DNA of 20,393 bases from a virus. Positions 1-8,579 of the stretch are shown here, piece after piece. Location: positions 1-20,393 of the IMG/VR virus record IMGVR_UViG_3300007609_000115. One strand, given 5' to 3'. The translations under genes were made by a program, and so were the position numbers. Under the pieces are notes generated by a model. That model had not been told where the DNA came from. It saw nothing but the letters and a program-made list of their open reading frames with translations, and searched no databases. Position 1 is the first letter of the stretch, and each line of letters begins with the position of its first letter.

Positions 1-18
1 ATTGATATTAAATTATGA
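1..18 (+). CDS. Possible 3' end of an upstream gene (partial)
   Basis: Frame 1 reads five sense codons (I-D-I-K-L) and then a TGA at 16-18 that overlaps the ATG at 15-17 in an ATGA junction. The same junction type recurs at 4204 and 19042, so an upstream gene of the same operon probably ends here. Only five codons are visible, so nothing can be said about its product. Confidence 0.3.
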   Translation: MDIKL

Positions 19-1424
19 GTATAGCTAATCATGATGTTGTAAGAAAAGAATTAGATTCTGTTGGCTGCGGATTTTGTTTAGCTAAATGGACCCAAGTTAC
101 TATTCATCTTGGAACAGGAATGACACACTCTTGTCACCACCCGTCTCCTCATAAAATACCGATAAAGGAACTAAAACGTAACCCTTCAGCACTCCACAAC
201 ACTTCTTTTAAGAAACAGAAAAGAAGAGAAATGCTGGAAGGCAAGAGACCTGAAGAGTGTAACTACTGTTGGAATGTAGAAGATAACTCAGACTCTTTTT
301 CTGACAGAGTATTTAAATCAGCAGAACCTTGGTCACTAGATCAACTAGAAACTATTAAACAGACTCATTGGAGAAGAAACTTTAATCCTAGATATGTAGA
401 GGTTTCATTTTCCAACACGTGTAACTTTAAATGTGCATATTGCGGTCCTCAATATTCATCTAAGTGGGTAGAAGAGATAGAAAAACACGGAGGATATCCT
501 ACATCTTATAACTTCAATGATACAACAAATATGAAGGCATCTGGAACGATGCCATATAAACAAACTGAATATAATCCATACGTAGAAGCATTTTGGGAAT
601 GGTGGCCGGACCTATTTAAGGACCTTCACACATTTAGAATAACAGGAGGAGAACCTTTACTATCCAAAGATACATTCAGGGTATTAGAGTATATTCAACA
701 CAAATACGAAGATAATAGTAACTTATCTCTTTCTATCAACACTAATTTAGGAGTTCCTGATAAACTTATTGACAACTTTATTGAAATCGCTAAAGATTTA
801 TGTGAGAATGATAAAGTAAGGGAGTTAACATTATTTACCTCGATAGAAGCTCAAGGAAAGCAGGCCGAGTATACACGTTACGGTTTAGATGCAGATAAAT
901 TCTGGTTTAATATTGATAAAATACTAACTGCACTACCTAAGGTAACTATTAATATTATGGCTACTTTTAATGCTCTTTCGGTATTTACATATGACGATGT
1001 AATTGAAAAGACATTTGAATTAAAAAAGAAACACGCTAATGGACAAAGGTACTGGACTTCAGCTTTACAGCTAGATACATCGTACCTTAGGTGGCCTTCT
1101 CATCTATCTATTAAAATATTAGAACCAGAACACTTTAATTTAATTTTAGAACACGCTAAAAAAGCACTATATTACGGTATAAAAGAGTTTACTCACGGTA
1201 ACTACGGATTTTCAAATATCGAGATTCAAAAGATCAAAAGAATCTATGATTATGCAATTTCTGATTCACTGTTTGATGTAGATAAAAATAGAAAAGATTT
1301 TATTAAGTTTGTTGATGAATTAGATAAAAGGAGGGACACTAACTTTGTAGAGACTTTTCCTGAATTAAAAGATTTTTATGTTAAGTATAAAAAAAGGGTA
1401 TCCGTGGATCTTTTGGCCGAGTAG
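15..1424 (+). CDS. Radical SAM protein with N-terminal Cys/His-rich (twitch-type) region, copy 1
   Basis: A radical-SAM enzyme of 469 residues. The CxxxCxxC motif that binds the [4Fe-4S] cluster is C136, C140 and C143, followed by the SAM-binding GGEP at 211-214 and a later INTN strand near 241. Before the core lies a second cysteine/histidine set: C18, C21, C40-H41-H42 and C82-x2-C85-W86. This resembles proteins named twitch-domain-containing radical SAM and probably binds another metal cluster. It is clearly paralogous to the protein at 1962-3587, sharing the SCHHP...HKIP, HNT, RPxECxYCW and SDRVxKS blocks. The reaction and substrate are unknown. The family includes enzymes acting on peptides and on small molecules. 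The ATG at 15 overlaps the probable upstream stop. No Shine-Dalgarno sequence is visible, and translation is probably coupled. The 3' end overlaps the next gene by 47 bases. Confidence 0.9.
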   Translation: MSIANHDVVRKELDSVGCGFCLAKWTQVTIHLGTGMTHSCHHPSPHKIPIKELKRNPSALHNTSFKKQKRREMLEGKRPEECNYCWNVEDNSDSFSDRVFKSAEPWSLDQLETIKQTHWRRNFNPRYVEVSFSNTCNFKCAYCGPQYSSKWVEEIEKHGGYPTSYNFNDTTNMKASGTMPYKQTEYNPYVEAFWEWWPDLFKDLHTFRITGGEPLLSKDTFRVLEYIQHKYEDNSNLSLSINTNLGVPDKLIDNFIEIAKDLCENDKVRELTLFTSIEAQGKQAEYTRYGLDADKFWFNIDKILTALPKVTINIMATFNALSVFTYDDVIEKTFELKKKHANGQRYWTSALQLDTSYLRWPSHLSIKILEPEHFNLILEHAKKALYYGIKEFTHGNYGFSNIEIQKIKRIYDYAISDSLFDVDKNRKDFIKFVDELDKRRDTNFVETFPELKDFYVKYKKRVSVDLLAE

Positions 1425-1962
1425 TATTTGTGACACTCTCCCAGTTAATCCAGGTAATAAATTACTGTCAGGAGATAAATACTTTAAACTAACGTTAGAG
1501 TATATATTGAGAGATAGTAGTGATGAACAGAAGACTTTATTTACTATAGTTCCAAGATTTACCGGCTTAGATCTATATAAGAACAAATCAGTTCTTACTG
1601 TAACTTGTGAGGATAAAGCCGATTATATAGATATAAATTATATCGGTATAGAAAATGAAAAAACAAAATTAGTTATAGAACATTCACCGGAAGTGTTTTT
1701 TAACTTATTTATTAATGATAATCTAATTCATAGTTTAGATTTAAAAGGAAGATCATTTGGTAAATCAGATAGTCCTCACTTAATATTAGGGGCTGGTAAT
1801 TTTCCTAAAAATGAATTTAATTTAAACTATTTAGATGTAGATTTTTTAGAGTTCAAATTAGAAGACGAAACCCAAGTAGTTTCTCATCATAAATTTGAAG
1901 AGTTTATTTTTGATAAATCAGTTGATTTAACTGATAACTGTAATTTTATACATAAGTTATAA
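1378..1962 (+). CDS. Hypothetical protein, possibly LamG/concanavalin-like beta-sandwich
   Basis: A protein of 194 residues that begins inside the 3' end of the preceding radical-SAM gene. The ATG at 1378 is the only methionine in the protein, so the start is the best available one. It has an N-terminal PWIFWPSS segment and then many alternating hydrophobic/polar strands. Phrases such as LVIEHSPEVFFNLFINDNLIHSLDL, seen in shorter pieces, plus DVDFLEFKL look like the strands of a LamG/concanavalin-type jelly roll, which would bind carbohydrate. The end reads VDLTDNCNFIHKL. No catalytic motif is visible, so the fold is inferred from pattern only. It sits between two paralogous radical-SAM genes and could be their substrate, partner or a sugar-binding virion component. 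An alternative is production as a fusion with the upstream protein by slippage on the A-run at 1389-1395. Confidence 0.7.
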   Translation: MLSIKKGYPWIFWPSSICDTLPVNPGNKLLSGDKYFKLTLEYILRDSSDEQKTLFTIVPRFTGLDLYKNKSVLTVTCEDKADYIDINYIGIENEKTKLVIEHSPEVFFNLFINDNLIHSLDLKGRSFGKSDSPHLILGAGNFPKNEFNLNYLDVDFLEFKLEDETQVVSHHKFEEFIFDKSVDLTDNCNFIHKL

Positions 1963-3587
1963 TGGGAGTTTACGCTAAAAGGGACGACGAATCATTTCAG
2001 GAATATAGAGATAGGGTTATAAATACGTTATCAAAATCGTTTTGCGGTGCTAAATGGTACAACGCTACTATTTGGCTAGGAAACGGAACAACGGCATCAT
2101 GCCACCACCCACCTGCACATAAAATACCATTAGAAGAAGTAGCTAAATCGTATAAAGCTATACATAATACTACGTACAAGAAAGCCGTACGTAAAGAAAT
2201 GATGGAAGGTATTCGTCCAAAAGAATGCGAATATTGTTGGAAGATAGAAGATTTAGGAGAAGATAAAGTATCTGATAGAGTATACAAATCAGTAATATAT
2301 ACAGATGAAGAACTAAGGGAGGCAAAAGAAGAATTAGGATATACTGAAGATGTAGATCTTAAAACATTAGAGATTGCTTTTGATCCTAACTGTAACTTTG
2401 GTTGTTCATACTGTAATGCTTCCTTTTCAACAACCTGGCAAAAAGATATTAAAAAGTTTGGAGCTTATCAAAACTTAGTATCTGATGGAGCAGGTGCTTT
2501 TCAACACGACGGTGCCCACGCTATGCCATATGGTCGTAAGAACGAAGGTAATCCATATGTAGAAGCATTCTGGAAATGGTGGGAGGCAGAATTGCAACAC
2601 TCATTACGAGAGTTAAGAGTGACAGGAGGAGAACCTTCTATGTCACCAGACTTCTGGAAGTTAATGGACTGGTGGAAAAGTCATCCGGAATGTGAAGTAG
2701 CTTTTGCTGTCAATTCAAATTTAGGACAAAAGAAGCAGCTCCTTGACGCATTAATAGAATCATCACATAGTTTTAAAGATTTCAGTATTTATACTTCCTG
2801 TGAGGCAACCGGACTACAAGCCGAATATATTCGATATGGATTAGACTGGGATCTATGGTTAAAAAACATGTACAGAGTCAATAGAGAAGGTAATCTAAAG
2901 TCTGTAAATGTAATGTTAACCATTAATGCCCTATGTCTATTTTCAATCACAGAGTTTATGGATGAGATGTTAAAGCTCAAAGCAGAGTTTGGACATCATG
3001 CAGCCGTTATGTCATTTAATATTTTACGCTTTCCTTCTTTTCAGTCTATAGTAACATTACCTCCAGAAATCAGATTAGAAAGAGCTGCCCATATTCAAGA
3101 ATGGTTAGATAATAACTACAACGGAGGAGTTAACGGATTAATGGACTTTGAACGAGACGGGATTGTTAGAATGATAGAGTATATAAAACAAGTTGACACT
3201 GGACATGCTCATACATCATCATTAGAATCTAGAGTAAGAGATTTTAAATCATTCTACTCTCAATACGACGTTAGACGTAATCTAGATTTTCATAAAGCTT
3301 TCCCAATGTTAAAAGAATGGTGGGAAAGTATTCCTGAAACTAATCTTGGTAAATTACAAGAACTTGTAGATGGAGATGATGCTAAATCAAACAGATATGT
3401 TCATGAGGTTCTTAAAAAAGCCAAAGAAGAAGGATGGGTTCTTAACCCTCAATGGGCTAACCCAGGATCTCAGGAGTATATAGAACCTGATGATCAGCAG
3501 CAAGACGATATGATTGACCTTATTGATCAATTAAAAAAAGAACAAGACACTAAGTTTGTGGGTGGATTAGCTAAAAAGAAGAAATAG
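1962..3587 (+). CDS. Radical SAM protein with N-terminal Cys/His-rich (twitch-type) region, copy 2
   Basis: A radical-SAM enzyme of 541 residues, paralogous to the protein at 15-1424. The cluster-binding CxxxCxxC is C144, C148 and C151 (DPNCNFGCSYC), with GGEP at 222-225. The N-terminal Cys/His set is C28, C47-H48-H49 and C89-x2-C92-W93. It lacks the counterpart of C21 in copy 1, where the order is FCGAKW rather than CGFCLAKW. It extends about 70 residues beyond copy 1 at the C terminus with an acidic/Gln-rich linker and a Lys-rich end (GGLAKKKK), which could contact nucleic acid or a partner. The start ATG overlaps the upstream stop (TAATG) and its stop TAG overlaps the next GTG start, so translation is likely coupled on both sides. 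The substrate is unknown. Confidence 0.9.
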   Translation: MGVYAKRDDESFQEYRDRVINTLSKSFCGAKWYNATIWLGNGTTASCHHPPAHKIPLEEVAKSYKAIHNTTYKKAVRKEMMEGIRPKECEYCWKIEDLGEDKVSDRVYKSVIYTDEELREAKEELGYTEDVDLKTLEIAFDPNCNFGCSYCNASFSTTWQKDIKKFGAYQNLVSDGAGAFQHDGAHAMPYGRKNEGNPYVEAFWKWWEAELQHSLRELRVTGGEPSMSPDFWKLMDWWKSHPECEVAFAVNSNLGQKKQLLDALIESSHSFKDFSIYTSCEATGLQAEYIRYGLDWDLWLKNMYRVNREGNLKSVNVMLTINALCLFSITEFMDEMLKLKAEFGHHAAVMSFNILRFPSFQSIVTLPPEIRLERAAHIQEWLDNNYNGGVNGLMDFERDGIVRMIEYIKQVDTGHAHTSSLESRVRDFKSFYSQYDVRRNLDFHKAFPMLKEWWESIPETNLGKLQELVDGDDAKSNRYVHEVLKKAKEEGWVLNPQWANPGSQEYIEPDDQQQDDMIDLIDQLKKEQDTKFVGGLAKKKK

Positions 3588-4207
3588 TGAATATATTAGT
3601 TACAGGCGGTAATGGTAGGTTAGCTCAAAAGCTTAGATCCACTCCGGATTTTAACTTTTTAACCCCTAGCAGAGAGGAATTAAATTTATCCTCATACAGT
3701 TCTATTGATAAATTTTTAGAAGAAAAAACTGTAGATGGACTCATTTTAAATGCTTTTCACTATCTTCCTAGTGATATTGATTTGAATAATATTAAATCTT
3801 TTAATGAAGGATTTATAGAATCTACTAAAGTTAATCTTTTATCAACTTTATACCTTTATTTAAAATTAAACCATAACCTTAAGTTTATTGTATTTCTTTC
3901 CACAGGACTAGACCCTATACATGAAAGTAACCATATCTTTTATCGCAACAGTAAAGCTGCCGTAAGTGACTTATTAGAACGGCTATGGTATAGAGACCAA
4001 AAAATTAAAACTATATTCGTTCACCCAGGGCATATGCACGATGATTATACGTTTAGTATGAGTGCACTTCAACTTGTTAATCTTGTAAGTAAAATTGACG
4101 AGTTAAAAAATCTTACAACTTACGGAATATTTGATAAAGATAAAATGCAAGCTCAAGAACTCGAAAGTATTAAATCTTACCATACTGTAAATGTAGTAGA
4201 TCTATGA
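3587..4207 (+). CDS. Short-chain dehydrogenase/epimerase-like (SDR) protein
   Basis: A short NAD(P)-dependent SDR-type protein of 206 residues. The N terminus NILVTGGNGRLA is the Rossmann dinucleotide-binding turn (TGxxGxx, with Ala where the third Gly usually is). A Ser-Tyr-Lys catalytic set is visible as S105 (FLSTG), Y119 and K123 (FYRNSK, the YxxxK motif), followed by a HPGH segment like the usual PG turn. It is shorter than most SDRs (about 250 residues or more), so the substrate-binding C-terminal part is reduced. It could oxidise, reduce or epimerise a sugar or a radical-SAM product. The start is GTG at 3587, sharing its first base with the upstream TAG stop, and the end overlaps the next ATG (ATGA). 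Its place between radical-SAM genes suggests it acts in the same pathway. Confidence 0.85.
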   Translation: MNILVTGGNGRLAQKLRSTPDFNFLTPSREELNLSSYSSIDKFLEEKTVDGLILNAFHYLPSDIDLNNIKSFNEGFIESTKVNLLSTLYLYLKLNHNLKFIVFLSTGLDPIHESNHIFYRNSKAAVSDLLERLWYRDQKIKTIFVHPGHMHDDYTFSMSALQLVNLVSKIDELKNLTTYGIFDKDKMQAQELESIKSYHTVNVVDL

Positions 4208-5550
4208 AAATAAAACCAAAAGATGGAAATAAGACATTTTGTATGGCTCCTTGGTCACACACCTACGTATCACCGCAAGGTGAAAGAAGGCTATGCTGTG
4301 CATCAAGAGAAAAATCTACATGGATAAAACAGTACATAGATGTAGAGAATGACGATAAAAACGACGAGTTTGTACCAACTACTCTAGAAGAACACTGGAA
4401 TAGTGAGTATATGAAAGATATACGAAAACGACTAATGGCCGGTGAAGAAATAGAACAATGTCAGGTATGTAACTATAAGCTACTAAATATCTACACATAT
4501 AGAGGGTACTTTAACGACCAGCTCTTTCCCGATAAAATAGACGAGGCATTTGAAAAGACTAGAGATGATGGATATACTGAAATGAAACCTATTTCGTATG
4601 ATTACCGTATATCTAATTTATGTAATTTTAAATGTAGAATGTGCGGTGATCAACTATCATCTTCATGGGAAGCAGAAAGACGCAAGATGAATAACTGGTC
4701 TCCAGAAGGTGACCCTTGGATGACCCCAGAAAATAGGAGTAAATTACATAGTTTTACTAGAGATGTACTAGAAAAGGAACTTTGGGATGCAGTATACGAA
4801 GAAAGGATTGAAGAGATCTACTGGGTCGGAGGAGAACCGTTAATGTTCCAAATACATTGGGATATTATGGAATATCTTGTTAAGACAGGTCAATCTAAGA
4901 ATGTAGTAGTTAGATATAATACTAATTTGTCTAGAGTCGAATGGAAAGGAATTAAACTATACGACTTACTTAAACACTTTAAACATGTTAACATCTCAGC
5001 ATCCATTGATGGTACTGGTAACATAGTTGAGTATGTTAGAGACGGTATTAAGTGGGACAGATGGTTACAGAATTTTAAGGACGGATTATTCTTAAAGGAT
5101 CTGTATGGAGATGCCGGTATAGTTCTGGACGTAACAATTACATCCCCAGGTTTATTTGCAATGAAAGATTTATTTGATTTAGCATTAGAATTAGATGTAA
5201 TTTCGTATATTAAAAAGACATTTGAATTTGATCCTACCATTGTAATGTCACCTTCTATGATACCTAGAGGTATATTAGAACCATTAGTAGATGATATTAT
5301 TGCTTATATGGAACCTAAAGTTACTGATAAAACTAAAATTTACATAGAAGCTTTAGAGGATGTAAAAAATGTAAAAACCTTCCAAGAAAAATATTCTGAT
5401 TGGAAAGAAGGACTAGAGAAAGGAAAGACTAACCTAATGAGGATAGATAAGTTTAGAAGATGTGAATATAACATAGATCAAATATTTAAAGAAAACAACC
5501 AACACCTTTATGAATGGTGGCAAACAATCCCATATGAAACTAATATTTAG
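4204..5550 (+). CDS. Twitch-domain radical SAM protein, second type, copy 1
   Basis: A radical-SAM enzyme of 448 residues of a second subtype. The N terminus is TFCMAPWSHTYVSPQG and then RRLCC, with C13, C31-C32 and a C86-x2-C89 pair (QCQVC) forming a probable auxiliary cluster site. The radical-SAM core follows with C140, C144 and C147 (NLCNFKCRMC), GGEP at 209-212 and SIDG near 277. These features fit the family usually named twitch-domain-containing radical SAM protein, which is frequent in marine phage genomes. It pairs with the protein at 7221-8579, which has the same FCxAPW...CC layout. It lacks the CHHP motif of the two upstream copies. The reaction is unknown. The start overlaps the SDR stop (ATGA) and the stop overlaps the next gene by 17 bases. 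Confidence 0.92.
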   Translation: MKIKPKDGNKTFCMAPWSHTYVSPQGERRLCCASREKSTWIKQYIDVENDDKNDEFVPTTLEEHWNSEYMKDIRKRLMAGEEIEQCQVCNYKLLNIYTYRGYFNDQLFPDKIDEAFEKTRDDGYTEMKPISYDYRISNLCNFKCRMCGDQLSSSWEAERRKMNNWSPEGDPWMTPENRSKLHSFTRDVLEKELWDAVYEERIEEIYWVGGEPLMFQIHWDIMEYLVKTGQSKNVVVRYNTNLSRVEWKGIKLYDLLKHFKHVNISASIDGTGNIVEYVRDGIKWDRWLQNFKDGLFLKDLYGDAGIVLDVTITSPGLFAMKDLFDLALELDVISYIKKTFEFDPTIVMSPSMIPRGILEPLVDDIIAYMEPKVTDKTKIYIEALEDVKNVKTFQEKYSDWKEGLEKGKTNLMRIDKFRRCEYNIDQIFKENNQHLYEWWQTIPYETNI

Positions 5551-6550
5551 AAACATTAACAATGAGACGATAGACGTCGACTGCACAATTTATGAAAGCC
5601 CTCTAACAGCTAAATGGGGCAACTTATTAACAGGAGTTATACAAAACGATTTTATAGCATATGTAAAAACGTTTTCGTTAGTGGGTAATTTATCTCAAAA
5701 TAGACCGCCTGAACAAATTATAAGGGAGTTAGTAGAGGGCGTTAGATTACTAAAAAAAGCATCTTGGTATCCGGAGTACAATAAGATAAACGAAGATTTT
5801 GAATCTCTACTTACTACATATGATCAGGATATGCTTAATAGCTTACACCACCACTTTGATCAATTACAAGGACAGATTTGGAACCCTACACATTTTTTAG
5901 CTAAAGCAACCGGTGAAGAAAGATTTGCAATTTCTAAGTTAAATTTGTGTTGTCATGAATTAGAGGCATACCACGACTCTAAAGAGAAAAAAGAAAACGG
6001 ATATCCACATAGTACGTACTTCTACTATTCAATCTCAGGAACACCCGTTTTTGAGGAAATCACTTTAGAAGAAAAAATGCTATTTAGTAGGAATGTAGGA
6101 AACGGTATGATTTATTTACATTATGCTCAAACCGGTAAAACTTGGTATGAAGCTTACTGTGATGGAGATGAAATAGTACCTACAGAGAATATTACTGAAC
6201 ATAGAACAATCACTGGTGAATTCTCTTGCCACATTGGTAAACCTTTTGACTTTATTGTAGATGAGGGATTTGAAAATTATATTAAAGCCAGAGGAAGAGA
6301 CCCAGAAGATCCCTCTTTAGCTATTGGCTACTGTCCTATTGGTCAAATTAATAGCGTTAATGGGATACCTATTGAAGACTACGAAGCTTGTCAAAAAGTA
6401 CTAGAAGAGTACGACGACTTTTATGCCATAGAGTATAACGGATTACGTAAAGAGTACGATTATAGAGCTAATGACAAAACTTATTACGATAAGATTGTAG
6501 GCGTTATGGATACCTGGGCTGTAAATGATGATTTAAAAAACTTTGCATAA
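5534..6550 (+). CDS. Conserved-looking phage protein of unknown function in radical-SAM cassette
   Basis: I do not recognise a defined family. From the ATG at 5534 the protein has 338 residues and begins MKLIFRN, a typical first strand. An in-frame ATG at 5510 would add eight residues (MNGGKQSH) deeper in the upstream gene and looks less likely. Notable blocks are LHHHFDQL at about 104-111, KLNLCCHELEAYHD at about 135-148, a YLHYAQTGKTWYEAY segment and a cysteine-containing LAIGYCPIGQI near 263-273. The histidine/cysteine/acidic clusters could bind metal, but this is inference. It looks like a soluble protein with no signal peptide or membrane segment. Tight overlap with the upstream radical-SAM gene and a one-base overlap with the oxygenase gene downstream put it in the same pathway or complex. 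Confidence 0.8.
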   Translation: MKLIFRNINNETIDVDCTIYESPLTAKWGNLLTGVIQNDFIAYVKTFSLVGNLSQNRPPEQIIRELVEGVRLLKKASWYPEYNKINEDFESLLTTYDQDMLNSLHHHFDQLQGQIWNPTHFLAKATGEERFAISKLNLCCHELEAYHDSKEKKENGYPHSTYFYYSISGTPVFEEITLEEKMLFSRNVGNGMIYLHYAQTGKTWYEAYCDGDEIVPTENITEHRTITGEFSCHIGKPFDFIVDEGFENYIKARGRDPEDPSLAIGYCPIGQINSVNGIPIEDYEACQKVLEEYDDFYAIEYNGLRKEYDYRANDKTYYDKIVGVMDTWAVNDDLKNFA

Positions 6551-7221
6551 TGTCTAAATTAACTATTAACCCTAAATGTATTGACTACTGGTTTCCAATA
6601 TGGGAGGTAGAATCTTCAGATACACCATATTCAAGAGAATTTTTTGAATTAGAAGGACTTTGGATAGATAATTCACTGGTAGACGGAAAGCATACCTTTT
6701 ACGGAAAAGAGAGAAAAGAATTTAATACGAGCTTTAGTCAAGATTTTAATGAATGGTTAGATAATTTTAAAAGGGAAAATAATATTCTTGAATTTATCGG
6801 TAATACACTGGAGCTTCCTGAAAACGAACACCATTTTTACAGGCTATTTCCAATTGAAAACTCCGGTGTTAGGCCTCTAGATTTTATTAAGAATAAGTGT
6901 AGTACGCACTATAGAATTATGAGAGACGACCCCGGGTATAAAATGGCTAACCATTTTGACAATAGAGCTGTACTCGGTAACTTTTTTATCAATCTAACAG
7001 ATAACTCTGGGGTATCTACTCACTTTATAAATACATTTACTACCGGGAATCAAAACGTAATAGATCCAGCTACTAACATACATTATATAGGCCCAACAGA
7101 TAAAAACAAAGGTATTTTCTTTCTAAACACCTCAGATACATATCACGGTATTTCTAATCCTACAGAAAACTCACGGTTCATAATGAATATTTTAGTTTTC
7201 TTTCCTGAATTAACATATTAA
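6550..7221 (+). CDS. 2-oxoglutarate/Fe(II)-dependent oxygenase-like protein
   Basis: A protein of 223 residues with the signature of the cupin-fold 2OG-Fe(II) oxygenases. The iron-binding triad is visible as H135-F-D137 (NHFDN) and H199 (TYHGI), and R209 (SRFIMNI), ten residues after the distal histidine, is well placed to bind the 2-oxoglutarate carboxylate. Strands between these (VLGNFFINL, GIFFLN, MNILVFF) fit the double-stranded beta-helix. Enzymes of this class hydroxylate or desaturate peptides, nucleobases, lipids or small molecules using O2. The substrate is not evident. The start ATG overlaps the upstream TAA by one base (TAATG) and the stop overlaps the next start the same way. Having an O2-dependent oxygenase next to oxygen-sensitive radical-SAM enzymes in one transcription unit is notable and suggests a multi-step modification pathway. 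Confidence 0.75.
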   Translation: MSKLTINPKCIDYWFPIWEVESSDTPYSREFFELEGLWIDNSLVDGKHTFYGKERKEFNTSFSQDFNEWLDNFKRENNILEFIGNTLELPENEHHFYRLFPIENSGVRPLDFIKNKCSTHYRIMRDDPGYKMANHFDNRAVLGNFFINLTDNSGVSTHFINTFTTGNQNVIDPATNIHYIGPTDKNKGIFFLNTSDTYHGISNPTENSRFIMNILVFFPELTY

Positions 7222-8579
7222 TGAAAAGTATTATAGATAAAGATAATAAGTCGTTTTGTTTAGCACCTTGGGTTTCAACACATGTATGGCCTAACGGGAA
7301 TACCTATCCATGCTGCATGTGGGATGTTCATGATCCGATCGGGAATGTTAATGATGTACCGTTAGGAGATATTTGGAACAACAGTAAAATGAAAGATGCT
7401 AGGGTAAAGATGATGAAAGGTGAAAAAATTTCATCTTGTAATCGCTGCTACGAATTAGAAAATTCAGGGTATACCTCATATAGAGACTACTTTGCTGAAC
7501 AGCATAGTGATAAGATGGACTATGTTGAAAAAACAGATCCTGATGGTAATTTAGATTTTATGAATCTACATTTATGGGATTTAAGGCTTTCCAATTACTG
7601 TAATTTTAAGTGTAGATCTTGCGGCTTCCTTTTAAGTTCATCGTGGCTTTCTGATCAAAATGCTCTATCAGATAACTTAGTTATGAAAGAGTTAGATACG
7701 GGTTACTATAATAGTCCTAAACATAAGAAAGCGGTTATGTCTGTAAATAGTAACGTAGATTTTCTTTCCATGATGGAAGAACATTATAACTGTGTAGATG
7801 AGATTTACTTTGCTGGTGGAGAACCTCTATTAATGCCGGAGCACTATACTATTCTAGATAAATTATTAGAAATAGGACGTACTGACGTATTAATCAGATA
7901 TTCAACTAATTTCTCTAAATTTAAATACGGCAAAAAGCATGTATTTGATTACTGGAGACACTTTAAAAATCTCAAAGTTTGGATCAGTGTTGACGGTGTG
8001 GGTAAGGTAGGTGAGTATATAAGACATGGGTATAATGATGAGAATTTTGAAAAACAAATTAGAGAATACGAAAACTCAGGTATAGAGGCCAAAGACTGCG
8101 GTTACAGTGTAACGTACAGTGCGTATAACTACTTACATTTATTTGACTTAGTAGTTGATTTTATTAAGAGAGGTTTTGTAGATTATAAAGAGCAGAAACG
8201 CAACGGCCGTCTTATATTTTTTAACCCAGTATCGTACCCAGTTTACTTAGATTCCAGATTTATTCCTAATCAAATGAAATTACAGTTTTATAATAGACTA
8301 ATTAATTTTGATCAAGAAATGAGAGATTTAGGAGCAGAAGAATTTTTCATTAACCATATGATGGAACATTTAACAACAGTTTACACTAGAAGCTTAGAAG
8401 AAGATTTTCATAAAATCAATATGATGAAACTTAAGGGTGTTACTGAGGAGTTAGATAAATTAAGAAAAGAGAAATTCGAAGATGTATTTCCATATGTCAA
8501 AACTGTAGATGAGTTTTTAATTAACAAAGAGACTATTAACGTACCGACGTATAACGGATATAATCCGAAAGTACTATAA
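7221..8579 (+). CDS. Twitch-domain radical SAM protein, second type, copy 2
   Basis: A radical-SAM enzyme of 452 residues and the best match in this window to the twitch-domain radical-SAM family. The N terminus SFCLAPWVSTHVWPNG...YPCCMWD gives C13 and C31-C32. It is followed by the familiar LGDIWN, MKGE and C73-x2-C76 (SSCNRC) segments. The core has C127, C131 and C134 (NYCNFKCRSC), GGEP at 199-202 and SVDG near 255. It shares its layout with the protein at 4204-5550 and is more distant from the two CHHP-type copies at the start of the window. The auxiliary cysteines probably hold a second iron-sulfur cluster used to bind or oxidise substrate. The start and stop both overlap neighbours (TAATG), which points to coupled translation. 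The substrate is unknown. Confidence 0.93.
   Translation: MKSIIDKDNKSFCLAPWVSTHVWPNGNTYPCCMWDVHDPIGNVNDVPLGDIWNNSKMKDARVKMMKGEKISSCNRCYELENSGYTSYRDYFAEQHSDKMDYVEKTDPDGNLDFMNLHLWDLRLSNYCNFKCRSCGFLLSSSWLSDQNALSDNLVMKELDTGYYNSPKHKKAVMSVNSNVDFLSMMEEHYNCVDEIYFAGGEPLLMPEHYTILDKLLEIGRTDVLIRYSTNFSKFKYGKKHVFDYWRHFKNLKVWISVDGVGKVGEYIRHGYNDENFEKQIREYENSGIEAKDCGYSVTYSAYNYLHLFDLVVDFIKRGFVDYKEQKRNGRLIFFNPVSYPVYLDSRFIPNQMKLQFYNRLINFDQEMRDLGAEEFFINHMMEHLTTVYTRSLEEDFHKINMMKLKGVTEELDKLRKEKFEDVFPYVKTVDEFLINKETINVPTYNGYNPKVL

Noticed and set aside
1365-1586. Minus-strand open frame of 73 codons
   Set aside because: It lies fully opposite two well-supported + strand genes and its translation shows no recognisable pattern. 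The same holds for the other minus-strand frames, such as 1997-2287, 4890-5240, 13749-14048 and 18343-18663.
5510-5533. Earlier ATG for the unknown-function gene at 5534
   Set aside because: It would add eight residues (MNGGKQSH) with no conserved look and a larger overlap. The MKLIFRN start is more natural. Not fully excluded.
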